Source of the DNA: Norana najaformis
Taxonomy: Eukaryota > Annelida > Clitellata > Crassiclitellata > Hormogastridae
Length of the DNA stretch: 64,000 nt
NCBI GenBank assembly: GCA_964023275.1
Contig: OZ029929.1
Span: forward strand, 2,262,501-2,326,500
Direction: 5' to 3'
Below, in pieces: positions 34,000 to 40,961 of the stretch. The notes beneath the pieces were generated by a model. It saw only the letters and a program-made list of their open reading frames with translations, did not search any database and was not told the origin of the DNA. The position numbers and the translations under genes were made by a program. The number at the start of each line of letters is the position of its first letter. Positions within the stretch are counted from its first letter, which is position 1.

Positions 34000-34402
34000 A
34001 GTAGTAGGGGAACCCGGGTTCTAGCACATTTTTTGATTTTTTAACCAAAACTATGGTTAAAAACTTCAACCTATAGGTTCCCCACCAAAAATTAAAAACA
34101 TGATGACGTCATCGAAACTACCGGAAATTCCCAATTTTCGCGCACGCTCGTCAATTCCAAACATGAACCAAAACTATAGGTTAAAATTCAACCTATAGGT
34201 TCCCCATCAAAAAATCACATGATGACGTCATCGAAACTACCGGAAATTCCCAATTTTCGCGCACGCAACCATATTATAGGTTCGTCGAAATCTTTTAGTA
34301 ATCTATAAATAGATTTTGCATTTTGGTTAAAACACCATTTATGACGTCATCGAAACTACTGGAAATTCCCAAATCTCGCGCACGCAACCATATTATAGGT
34401 TC
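34000..34402 (+). repeat. Polinton left terminal inverted repeat (403 bp)
   Basis: Identical by eye to the reverse complement of 49606-50008. Inside are three copies of a 119-bp-spaced module, each containing a palindromic CRE (TGACGTCA at 34104, 34223, 34342), then 'TCGAAACTACCGGAAATTCC' (or CTACTGG) and 'CGCGCACGC'. Between modules lie 'CAACCTATAGGTTCCCC' palindrome-bearing segments. Confidence 0.95.
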
Positions 34403-34446
34403 CCCCGCGCACGCAACCATTAGCTGTCCCCACCTATATTAACTCA

Positions 34447-34454
34447 TCACGTGA
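34447..34454. promoter_or_regulatory. Palindromic E-box TCACGTGA
   Basis: A perfect CACGTG E-box just inside the left inverted repeat. Its function is unknown. It is only 15 bp from the hairpin at 34469. Confidence 0.3.
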
Positions 34455-34468
34455 CGACAACTATTTAC

Positions 34469-34496
34469 ATTCTATAACTGGTGTTAGTTATAGAAT
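34469..34496. terminator. Hairpin after the leftmost Polinton gene
   Basis: Perfect 11-bp inverted repeat ATTCTATAACT / AGTTATAGAAT with a 6-nt loop, 31 nt beyond the stop of the minus-strand gene at 34528-35100. It is one of three hairpins that close every transcription block in the element. Confidence 0.6.
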
Positions 34497-34527
34497 ATAG
34501 AATATAAAGTAATAAATATCGTGTCGT

Positions 34528-35100
34528 TTACATCGCTGTCTTGGTAACAAAATTTGAACTTATAAATGTATTGAGATCTTTACATACACGCTTGTGAAAC
34601 GCATCTTTCGCCGCGAGATACCTCGTTTCCAAGTTATTTATTTTGTTCTTAAGATCGCAAATGATAGTCTCAAATTCATTAGCGACGATCTTTTTAGTAA
34701 GTTCATTGTTGAAATCTTCTACATCCCCCGAATCCTCGGGTGAAATCGACGCTTTGTTCTTTTCGGAATTGTTTTCCATATTGGGAACTTCTTCGTTCTT
34801 ATAACACATCCTACAATCGCTGCATTGGCTATCACTACATTCACTATATTCGCTATCACCATATTCGCTATCGCTACATTCACACTCTTCAGAAGCGTCT
34901 CCGATCAAGTCGAAAACATCGGTTACGAATTCTTCGCAAGCGTCTTTCACTTCAGAAATAAAGTGGGACATAACTTTTACATTATTAGAAGTGAGAGTTA
35001 AAAATGAATCTGCCTGAGTCATGGGCTCAGATATGGGTGTGAGGTTGTACCACACGGGAGTTTCAACATTTTCTGCGTTCAAAGTAATAATGGAATTCAT
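34528..35100 (-). CDS. Polinton acidic protein of unknown function (190 aa)
   Basis: I do not recognise this protein. It starts at 35100 and is transcribed outward, toward the left terminus. Residues about 70-105 form a Glu/Asp/Ser/Cys-rich segment with repeated 'ECSDSEYGDSEYSECSDSQC' text, containing seven Cys within ~30 residues, possibly a metal-binding or redox-active patch. The C-terminal ~60 residues look like a helical coiled coil ('ETIICDLKNKINNLETRYLA'). No signal peptide or membrane helix. A TTTAAA box lies about 35 nt upstream and a hairpin follows the stop. Outermost position and solitary promoter suggest an early or regulatory role; this is inference only. Confidence 0.7.
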   Translation of the reverse strand: MNSIITLNAENVETPVWYNLTPISEPMTQADSFLTLTSNNVKVMSHFISEVKDACEEFVTDVFDLIGDASEECECSDSEYGDSEYSECSDSQCSDCRMCYKNEEVPNMENNSEKNKASISPEDSGDVEDFNNELTKKIVANEFETIICDLKNKINNLETRYLAAKDAFHKRVCKDLNTFISSNFVTKTAM

Positions 35101-35205
35101 TTTGTATTCTCGTATTTTATATTATCAAGAAACTTTTAAATAATTCAATGTTAATAAGTAAGAAGTTAAACTCTTGTAATTAAAAAAAATATTTCTTCGT
35201 TTTGG

Positions 35206-35211
35206 TTTAAA
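35206..35211 (+). promoter_or_regulatory. TTTAAA box before the ssDNA-binding-like gene
   Basis: TTTAAA, 21 nt before the ATG at 35233, followed by 'CCATTATAAAATG'. Confidence 0.5.
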
Positions 35212-35232
35212 GAAATAATTTACCATTATAAA

Positions 35233-36003
35233 ATGGCAATGACAGTGAATTACAAAACATTCGATATTAACAGACTAATTTTTTCCGATCCAGTTAAACG
35301 AAATACGACTAATGCTAAATTTCAAAGAATTTATATCAAATATAAATATCCTAATGGTGTAATAGATAATTTACATTTAGAAACACCTAAATTAATGACG
35401 TGGGGTATACAAGAAAATAGATATAATGGTGAAGACGTAGATTCTTATACTCTACCACTAGTCATGTACGATTCCCAGAAAGGACCTACAAAGGAAGAAC
35501 TTAAGACTATCGATATTTTACAACAATGTACTGAAAAATGTAAAGCGTTTTTAAATTCAAAAACTAATAGAAACGCTTTAAAACAATATTATACAGAAGT
35601 CGATGTGGATGTCTTAGAAATTTTACGTTACAAGACTAAAGGTGGTGTGCCAGTAGATGGTGTACCATCAACTATATATCCTAAATTACTTTAAAAATAT
35701 GAGAAAGACGGTAAAACTAACCATTCCAGCATCCAAACCGGTTTCTGGGATATTTATGATACACGAATAGATCCTGTAACCTTAATGAGCACGCGGTGTA
35801 AAGTTATAGCTGATATATCTATATCCGATATTTATATAGGTGAACAACTGTCTATACAGTTGAAAGTAAATGATGCTATAGTGGTTGAAAAATTAACTCG
35901 CGAACGAAGACTATTCGCTTCGGATATTCCTGAAATAGTAGCGATGACTGGTGAAAATTCAGACACGGATGGTGAAGAAGATGATTCCTGTGAAGAGCAG
36001 TAA
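35233..36003 (+). pseudogene. Possible ssDNA-binding-like protein, interrupted by in-frame stop
   Basis: The frame opens at 35233 and runs 153 codons to TAA at 35692-35694. It then stays open in the same frame for another 102 codons to 36003, ending in an acidic tail (DTDGEEDDSCEEQ) typical of DNA-mimicking or replication proteins. The N-terminal part (beta-rich, 'IYIKYKYPNGVIDNLHLETP', 'MTWGIQEN') resembles the small DNA-binding-like DUF5871-type proteins of large DNA viruses. That assignment is from memory of the pattern and is weak. The continuous frame and coding-like text on both sides argue for a nonsense mutation rather than two genes. Stop readthrough or a sequencing error are alternatives. 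The 3' end faces the integrase gene across a hairpin. Confidence 0.6.
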
Positions 36004-36024
36004 GTCTTACCACATTAATACATA

Positions 36025-36049
36025 TTTCAAAAGATAGTACCTTTTGAAA
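36025..36049. terminator. Hairpin between convergent Polinton genes (left pair)
   Basis: Perfect 9-bp stem TTTCAAAAG / CTTTTGAAA, 7-nt loop, in the 57-bp gap between the plus-strand stop at 36003 and the minus-strand stop at 36061. It could end transcripts arriving from both sides. Confidence 0.6.
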
Positions 36050-36060
36050 CATACTCTTAT

Positions 36061-36864
36061 TTATAATGACAATAGGTTCTCGTTGTCGACCCAGGAATTA
36101 AACGATTCTGGGTAACCATACCATTTTACGAGAGACTTATCTCCACGTCTTTTAATTATCTTTTCGATTCTATAAATTTCCTGATTAGTTTTTTGTAGTT
36201 CTTGTTCGTAAAATGTACCAATTATTTCTTCATCGTTATAATCGGTTATTTTATACGTTGGAGGATCTGTGTATTGTACTCCTGATATAGTAAATACTTC
36301 TTCGGTCCATCTAGGTGTAAATCCTTTTTCGAATGTTTTCTTCTTTTTCGTAATTCTTACTTTATCACCGATCGAGAGTTTCGGAGACGCATGTCTATTA
36401 AAATCAGTTGGGTATAAATTTAACCATACTTTACTTTTGTTTGCTTTTTCACTGGCCTCTATCGGGGTCATTTTTATAGAACTATGCTTAGTGTTATTGT
36501 AGAGATCTACCATATCGTTTAAAACATCTATATATTTTATAGTAGAATTAGCTGAAAAATACTTGTACATCTTTTCCTTCATCGTTCTATTCCATCGTTC
36601 TATAACGCAAGATTTTTCTTCATTTTCGGTTGAATACAGTTTTATTCCTAAATTTTTCACATGTTTATTATAGAATTCCTTCCCTTTGTCGACCCAAAGT
36701 TTCTCGGGTTTCCTACCACTACTTTTAAATATTTTCTCGAAAGCGGTTGCTACTGATTCTCCATTCTTGTTTTTTAATGGTACGATCCAACCATATTTAG
36801 AAAAAATATCGATAACGCTTAACAGATATTTAATACCATCGTTGTCTTTCGCGTATGTCTGCAT
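36061..36864 (-). CDS. Polinton integrase (retroviral type, with chromodomain)
   Basis: Inserts the element by DDE chemistry. ATG-initiated part (36864-36061, 267 aa): RNase H-fold core 'YLLSVIDIFSKYGWIVPLKN', second catalytic Asp in 'LWVDKGKEFYN', and Glu in 'CVIERWNRTMKEKM' (29 residues between Asp and Glu by my count). A DNA-binding segment 'IGDKVRITKKKKTFEKGF' follows, then a C-terminal chromodomain 'YRIEKIIKRRG...WYGYPESFNSW' (about residues 231-264). The first catalytic Asp ('WAADLID') lies upstream of this ATG in the same open frame, so the ATG cannot be the true start; see the extension at 36865-37010. Neighbour: overlaps the 3' end of the zinc-ribbon/PLA2 gene on the same strand. Confidence 0.92.
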   Translation of the reverse strand: MQTYAKDNDGIKYLLSVIDIFSKYGWIVPLKNKNGESVATAFEKIFKSSGRKPEKLWVDKGKEFYNKHVKNLGIKLYSTENEEKSCVIERWNRTMKEKMYKYFSANSTIKYIDVLNDMVDLYNNTKHSSIKMTPIEASEKANKSKVWLNLYPTDFNRHASPKLSIGDKVRITKKKKTFEKGFTPRWTEEVFTISGVQYTDPPTYKITDYNDEEIIGTFYEQELQKTNQEIYRIEKIIKRRGDKSLVKWYGYPESFNSWVDNENLLSL

Positions 36865-37010
36865 ATCGATTAAGTCGGCTGCCCATATTTCATCGATATC
36901 TCTAACGAAAACTCTTCTTTTCTGAAAATGTTTTATTACGGGTTTATGTAGTTCTTCTGCGAGTTCATCAGTCCATTTTACAACATTTTCATTTTTGGCG
37001 TTTTTTTTAA
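36865..37010 (-). other. Integrase N-terminal extension without an ATG
   Basis: The integrase frame stays open upstream of 36864 and encodes 'WTDELAEELHKPV', 'RRVFVRDIDEIWAADLID', the conserved run-in to the integrase core with the first catalytic Asp. No in-frame ATG occurs, and the frame overlaps the end of the PLA2 gene in the -1 register. The overlap contains an A8 run on the coding strand (37008-37001), with a slippery A-AAA-AAA heptamer in the PLA2 frame. Two explanations are open: -1 frameshifting that makes a PLA2-integrase fusion, or a one-base loss (for example in the A4 run at 36986-36989) that destroyed the integrase's own start. Confidence 0.7.
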
Positions 37011-37565
37011 TAGTTTTTTGAAGTTTTTTGAAACCGACGATGCTGGAACCCCGAGACCAAAATTCACTTTTGCATTGAGTATAGGTTTTATAAAGGCTCT
37101 TTCCAAACGCTCTCTAATAGTAGGATTCTCTATACCGCTTATTTCGTTTATCATAACTTTATCGGCAATGTTTCTATTTCCTGTATCTGGATACGCCGCG
37201 TAAGCTAAATCGTGTTGATATGCCGCCTTATCGACTCTATCGATAGGTTTGGAATCTTCCTTAGGTGTACTATCAGGGTTCAATCTTAAATCTAATCTCG
37301 TACCAGGACCAGCGAAATTCATTCCTGGAAGATGCATTTCACCTGGGAATCTAGCCCATGGTAGTTTAATTTTACTAGTAATCGCATTCAAAGAGTTGAC
37401 CATATCACCACCGGTAGCATTTCCTTTTGCATTCATTTTTACGAACTGCGTTTTAGTAGTGCCACAGTCGACGCACACACCTCTAAGCATAGGTCTTCCG
37501 TTTTTACTAACAACATTCTTAGCATCTTTAGTTTCGGTTCGTTTTTTACATTTTACGCAATACAT
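36978..37565 (-). CDS. Zinc-ribbon plus phospholipase A2-like virion protein (195 aa)
   Basis: Starts at 37565. Residues 1-36 form a four-Cys zinc ribbon (Cys3, Cys6, Cys31, Cys34; 'GRPMLRGVC' between), like the DUF5679 ribbons of viral proteins. Residues about 79-125 resemble the parvovirus VP1-type phospholipase A2: calcium-loop 'FAGPGT' (84-89) and catalytic pair His118-Asp119 in 'YQHDLAYAAY'. In parvoviruses such a domain helps virions leave endosomes, and adintovirus-type Polintons are known to carry PLA2-like proteins; its role here is inferred. The C-terminus is basic ('KNFKKLLKKTPKMKML'). Shares a divergent promoter region (37566-37613) with the ATPase gene. Its end overlaps the integrase frame. 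Confidence 0.75.
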   Translation of the reverse strand: MYCVKCKKRTETKDAKNVVSKNGRPMLRGVCVDCGTTKTQFVKMNAKGNATGGDMVNSLNAITSKIKLPWARFPGEMHLPGMNFAGPGTRLDLRLNPDSTPKEDSKPIDRVDKAAYQHDLAYAAYPDTGNRNIADKVMINEISGIENPTIRERLERAFIKPILNAKVNFGLGVPASSVSKNFKKLLKKTPKMKML

Positions 37566-37579
37566 AATAACTCTTTTAT

Positions 37580-37585
37580 TTTAAA
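37580..37585. promoter_or_regulatory. Palindromic TTTAAA box in the divergent promoter
   Basis: TTTAAA is its own reverse complement. It lies 14 nt from the minus-strand ATG (37565) and 28 nt from the plus-strand ATG (37614), and could serve both directions in the 48-bp divergent spacer. Confidence 0.5.
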
Positions 37586-37613
37586 TACAAAAAAGTTTTA
37601 TATTAAAAAAACG

Positions 37614-38417
37614 ATGGAAGTAAAAGATTTATCGTGGGATGACTCGCTATCGAAAAGAACCAATAACCCTCTATTACCGAAAAGTATAAGAGGAGTGATT
37701 GTTGGAAAGTCGGGATGTGGTAAGACGACTCTACTACTGAATTTACTTTTAAGACCGGGGTGGTTGGACTATAACAACGTGCAACTATTCGGTAAATCTC
37801 TATTTCAACCGGAGTATAAAATTCTTAAGAAAGCATTTGAAGAAAAATTACCTAAAGAAACGATCCTCAATTTATTCGGTTTAAAAGATGAGATTATGAA
37901 ACGTAATGTACCACCAGCATTAGTCGTTGAGGAAACCGCTAAAATGACGGGCGAGAAATCCAACATCTATTGCAAGTTCTTTGAAACCGCGAATGATGTA
38001 CCGGACCCGAGAGACTTAAGCAGGGAGAAGAAAAACCTGATGATTTTCGATGATTTACAGTTAGAAAAGCAAAACAAATGCGAAACGTACTACATCAGAG
38101 GAAGACATAGTAACATAGATTGTTTTTACCTCGCGCAAAATTACTTCAAATTGCCTAGACAAACTATCAGAGAGAACGCAAACTTTATTTGTTTATTTCC
38201 ACAAGATATGAAAAATATTAGTCATATCTATAACGACCATGTGAGTACGGACATGAACAAAGAAGAATTTCGTAGTCTTTGTGAGATGGCTTGGGAACAA
38301 CCACATGGATTCGTTGTAATAGATTTAAGTAGCAAAAAGGATAATGGTAAATATCGATCGGGGTTAGATACATTTTATATCCCTATGCTTCTCGAAATTA
38401 TGAACGACCATATTTAA
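37614..38417 (+). CDS. FtsK/A32-like genome-packaging ATPase (267 aa)
   Basis: Pumps the element's DNA into capsids in viruses of this lineage. Walker A 'VGKSGCGKTTLLLN' near residues 31-44, Walker B 'KNLMIFDDLQLE' near residues 140-151, and a sensor-like 'NIDCFYLAQNYFKLPRQTIR' further on. Length fits Polinton and virophage ATPases (about 210-290 aa). It opens the long plus-strand morphogenesis block (37614-44171). Start chosen at the first ATG after the divergent promoter. Confidence 0.93.
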   Translation: MEVKDLSWDDSLSKRTNNPLLPKSIRGVIVGKSGCGKTTLLLNLLLRPGWLDYNNVQLFGKSLFQPEYKILKKAFEEKLPKETILNLFGLKDEIMKRNVPPALVVEETAKMTGEKSNIYCKFFETANDVPDPRDLSREKKNLMIFDDLQLEKQNKCETYYIRGRHSNIDCFYLAQNYFKLPRQTIRENANFICLFPQDMKNISHIYNDHVSTDMNKEEFRSLCEMAWEQPHGFVVIDLSSKKDNGKYRSGLDTFYIPMLLEIMNDHI

Positions 38418-38418
38418 A
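38413..38418 (+). promoter_or_regulatory. TTTAAA box before the penton gene
   Basis: TTTAAA, 22 nt before the ATG at 38441. It overlaps the stop of the ATPase gene. Confidence 0.5.
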
Positions 38419-38440
38419 AATTCCTTAATTAATAAAAAAG

Positions 38441-39232
38441 ATGGACTCGCATACGGAAAAGATGATAAATGCTATGGAAAAGACTGCACGCAACACGGAA
38501 CCTAAAGCGTCTTTTTACATTTTGTTGAACAAGAAGAGCACCAGAATTAGAGTAAATTTTGCCCCTGTAATCGAGTTGGATAGAAACAAAACGTATGAAA
38601 TGGCATTAGTCGGACTCGAAACGTATAACTCTATTCCGAATATTAACCCTACGAATAACAACTTTAAATATTCTCCCGATGGTGGTACGACGTGGCATGA
38701 TATAGTAATACCAGAAGGTAGTTACGAAATCACGGATATGAATGAATACGTACAGAGAATTATGAAAGAGAATGGTCATTCCGAACCAGAAGGTGGTGAG
38801 CCTTATATATCTCTCGAACCGAACAACAACACGTTAAAAGCAGTTTTAAATATCGCTCCTAATTTTAAGGTTGATTTTACACCCGAAAACTCTATTGGCT
38901 CTACTTTAGGGTTTAATAGCCGTGTATATTCATCTGGGTATAACGAATCGGAAAATTTAGTGGATATAATCAACGTAAGTAGTTTGAGAGTGACGAGCGA
39001 TATAATCGGTGGTTCGTACTCTAATGGAACAACGACAAACGTGATATATTCGTTTTTCCCGAATGTAGGACCGGGATATAAGATTATCGAAGCGCCAAAG
39101 AATTTAATATATCTTCCTCTTACAACATCCACGATTTCATCGATGGAAACGAAGCTTACGGACCAAAAAGGAAAATTACTTAATCTTAGAGGAGAAGAAT
39201 TATCGATAAAGTTTCATGTGAGAGAAGCGTAA
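38441..39232 (+). CDS. Minor capsid (penton, single jelly-roll) protein, probable (263 aa)
   Basis: Matches the pattern of Polinton minor capsid proteins that form pentons at icosahedral vertices. Beta-rich throughout, with 'KTYEMALVGLETYNSIPN' near residues 46-64, 'SIGSTLGF', 'IIGGSYSNG', 'PNVGPGYKIIEAP' and a C-terminal 'LRGEELSIKFHVREA' strand pair. The same text order ('FFPNVxPGYKI', 'RGE.L.I..H') recurs in Polintons beside the ATPase gene. The fold assignment is by recollection of the family, so moderate certainty on exact role. Lies 23 bp downstream of the ATPase gene. Confidence 0.75.
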   Translation: MDSHTEKMINAMEKTARNTEPKASFYILLNKKSTRIRVNFAPVIELDRNKTYEMALVGLETYNSIPNINPTNNNFKYSPDGGTTWHDIVIPEGSYEITDMNEYVQRIMKENGHSEPEGGEPYISLEPNNNTLKAVLNIAPNFKVDFTPENSIGSTLGFNSRVYSSGYNESENLVDIINVSSLRVTSDIIGGSYSNGTTTNVIYSFFPNVGPGYKIIEAPKNLIYLPLTTSTISSMETKLTDQKGKLLNLRGEELSIKFHVREA

Positions 39233-39264
39233 AATACATTAAAAGTTTTTTAATTATATGTAAA

Positions 39265-39864
39265 ATGAGTCGATACACGAATATAAAAGTCAACGTTTCG
39301 GAAGGACAGATAGATAAAATTAAACGAGCTATTCAAGCCGGAACTGGAGTAAATATCAAATTGTCTTTCAACGATCTATCCGGAGAACACGAGTTGGCTC
39401 TTACACAAGCCCAAATTAATAGGATGGCAAAAGCGTACCAAGATGGAAAAGGAACGACGATCAAGATGAGTAAAACGCAATTGGAGCATAATTCAAAAAT
39501 TAAAGGTGGTTTCATAGGAGCAATTCTACCATTTCTTGCAACGGCGGGTAAATTTCTTCTATCTACCGTTGCGCCAAGTCTGTTTCAAGGTGCTTTAAGC
39601 GGACTAGGATCTGCGGCTACTTCGAAAATAATCGATAAAATTAGCGGATCGGGAGTATTGTACGTCAAAAAAGGAGATAAAGCTTTCAAAGTAGAACCAA
39701 GAGGTAATGGTTTATATCTCGCGCCTTGGAATAAAGGAAACTCTGTAACGGGGAACGGTTTATATATGAAAACGCAAGGATCGGGGTATGTGGATGGACG
39801 TGGTTTATTACTCGGACCGAATTCACCGTTTAAAAATATACCGATCCTAGGAATGATTTTGTAG
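39265..39864 (+). CDS. Polinton virion-associated membrane-active protein, PX-like (199 aa)
   Basis: The N-terminal ~75 residues are basic/polar and carry two related 'LTQAQINRMAKAYQDGKGT'-type helical segments ('QIDKIKRAIQAGTGVNIKLS' and 'QINRMAKAYQDGKGTTIKMS'). A hydrophobic stretch follows ('GGFIGAILPFLATAGKFLLS', about residues 76-100) that could insert in membranes, then a Gly-rich end 'GNGLYLAPW...GLLLGPNSPF'. The family is common in Polintons and compared by some authors with adenovirus core or membrane-lytic proteins. Function is not established. Sits between two other virion-gene candidates, consistent with a structural role. Confidence 0.65.
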   Translation: MSRYTNIKVNVSEGQIDKIKRAIQAGTGVNIKLSFNDLSGEHELALTQAQINRMAKAYQDGKGTTIKMSKTQLEHNSKIKGGFIGAILPFLATAGKFLLSTVAPSLFQGALSGLGSAATSKIIDKISGSGVLYVKKGDKAFKVEPRGNGLYLAPWNKGNSVTGNGLYMKTQGSGYVDGRGLLLGPNSPFKNIPILGMIL

Positions 39865-39868
39865 AATA

Positions 39869-39874
39869 TTTAAA
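39869..39874 (+). promoter_or_regulatory. TTTAAA box before the dUTPase-like gene
   Basis: TTTAAA, 22 nt before the ATG at 39897, followed by 'GGTATAAATAAAATG'. Confidence 0.5.
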
Positions 39875-39896
39875 AATTAATAATGGTATAAATAAA

Positions 39897-40301
39897 ATGT
39901 CATATCGAGAACCAATTCATAAATTCATAACGAAAAGAACTCCACAAAGTAGAGTCGTTATAACACCACCGAATACGGTAAAATGGCTACCGAAGGAAGA
40001 AGTTACTCACGCACCTATAAGACAACGAGGAGGATGGAGATGTGAAATATTCGCTCAAGAGACGATTACGATTCAGCCCAGAGCATCGTTTACCCTGGCA
40101 TTAGCATTCGGCGTTTCTATGACTCGTGGTATGTGTTTCGTCTCTCTTCGACAGAAAATTAAAAAAGAAATGTGTAGTCTACAAGACGGGGTGATTTCCG
40201 AAGATGAAGAAGATATTATGATTACAATTCAAAACAATTCCGATTCAGTAGTTGTCATAAATGAGGGAGATTCGTTATGCTATATAAATTATAACGTATA
40301 A
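39897..40301 (+). CDS. dUTPase-fold-like small protein (134 aa)
   Basis: The second half follows dUTPase strand order: 'TITIQPRASFTLALAFGVSM' (motif 1 region), 'GVISEDEEDIMITIQNNSDS' (equivalent to the motif 3 'GVIDxDYxGEIxVxLxNxS' region), and 'INEGDSLCYINY' (equivalent to 'I..GDRIAQL'). The catalytic Asp/Tyr of motif 3 and the RSG of motif 2 are not seen, and no Gly-rich motif 5 follows, so it is likely a structural or binding descendant of the fold rather than an active enzyme. This is my inference from pattern only. Placement in the virion block fits a capsid-associated protein. Confidence 0.5.
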   Translation: MSYREPIHKFITKRTPQSRVVITPPNTVKWLPKEEVTHAPIRQRGGWRCEIFAQETITIQPRASFTLALAFGVSMTRGMCFVSLRQKIKKEMCSLQDGVISEDEEDIMITIQNNSDSVVVINEGDSLCYINYNV

Positions 40302-40320
40302 TTATAACGTATAATTATAA

Positions 40321-40326
40321 TTTAAA
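40321..40326 (+). promoter_or_regulatory. TTTAAA box before the coiled-coil/TM gene
   Basis: TTTAAA, 23 nt before the ATG at 40350. Preceded by a direct repeat of 'TATAACGTATAAT' (40290-40315). Confidence 0.5.
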
Positions 40327-40349
40327 AAATAATCCATAGCATAAAAAAG

Positions 40350-40961
40350 ATGGAAAAAGATAGAATAGATGAAGCCGATGGAACTGCGCAAACGTTTCGT
40401 CTTCGAGAAATTAGCGAAATACGAAAAGAGATCGAGCAAGAACGCGGGAAAAGAGATGTGTTAAGTAAAAAGTATCGTAGAAGTGCAGAAATAATCTCAA
40501 CATTAGATATCTTGTTAAAAGTTATTACTATGGGAATGGGAGCAACGGGAATCTCTCTCCTATCTACCGTAATCGCGGTACCCACATCTATCGCTTTGGT
40601 AGGAGCAGCGGTAGGATTAGGTACGATAAGTTTCATCGGCGGTTTCGTTAATAAAAAACTCTCTTTGAAAGCGGTGAAGCATGAAAAAATTAAAACGTTA
40701 GCGGAAGCAAAACTCAACACGATAAACGACTACGTCTCAAAAGCTCTTGCAGACGATAACATTTCGGGTGAGGAATTCTCGTTGATACTAAACGAGAAGG
40801 AGACATTTAACGATATGAAAGAAGAAATTCAAAAGAAAAGTAAAGCCTCCATAGACGAAGAGACTAAGAAATCATTAACCGAACGAGGAAGAGAAGGTGT
40901 GGCACAATCTTTCAGAAATATGTTTTCAAAAAAGTCAGATGAAAATGTAAAAACATGTTAA
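40350..40961 (+). CDS. Polinton coiled-coil/two-TM protein (203 aa)
   Basis: I do not know its function. Residues 1-50 are charged and helical ('EISEIRKEIEQERGKRDVLS', coiled coil likely). Residues about 52-105 contain two hydrophobic helices ('ILLKVITMGMGATGISLLS' and 'ALVGAAVGLGTISFIGGFV') in a hairpin. The remaining ~95 residues are charged and helical with a basic end. Similar layouts recur in Polintons near the capsid genes, suggesting a virion membrane or scaffolding component (inference). Its stop overlaps the first possible ATG of the next gene (ATGTTAA). Confidence 0.65.
   Translation: MEKDRIDEADGTAQTFRLREISEIRKEIEQERGKRDVLSKKYRRSAEIISTLDILLKVITMGMGATGISLLSTVIAVPTSIALVGAAVGLGTISFIGGFVNKKLSLKAVKHEKIKTLAEAKLNTINDYVSKALADDNISGEEFSLILNEKETFNDMKEEIQKKSKASIDEETKKSLTERGREGVAQSFRNMFSKKSDENVKTC

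Noticed and set aside
35233..36003. Two separate small genes (35233-35694 and 35785-36003)
   Set aside because: Same frame, only one intervening TAA, coding-like text between them, and no promoter box before the second ATG.
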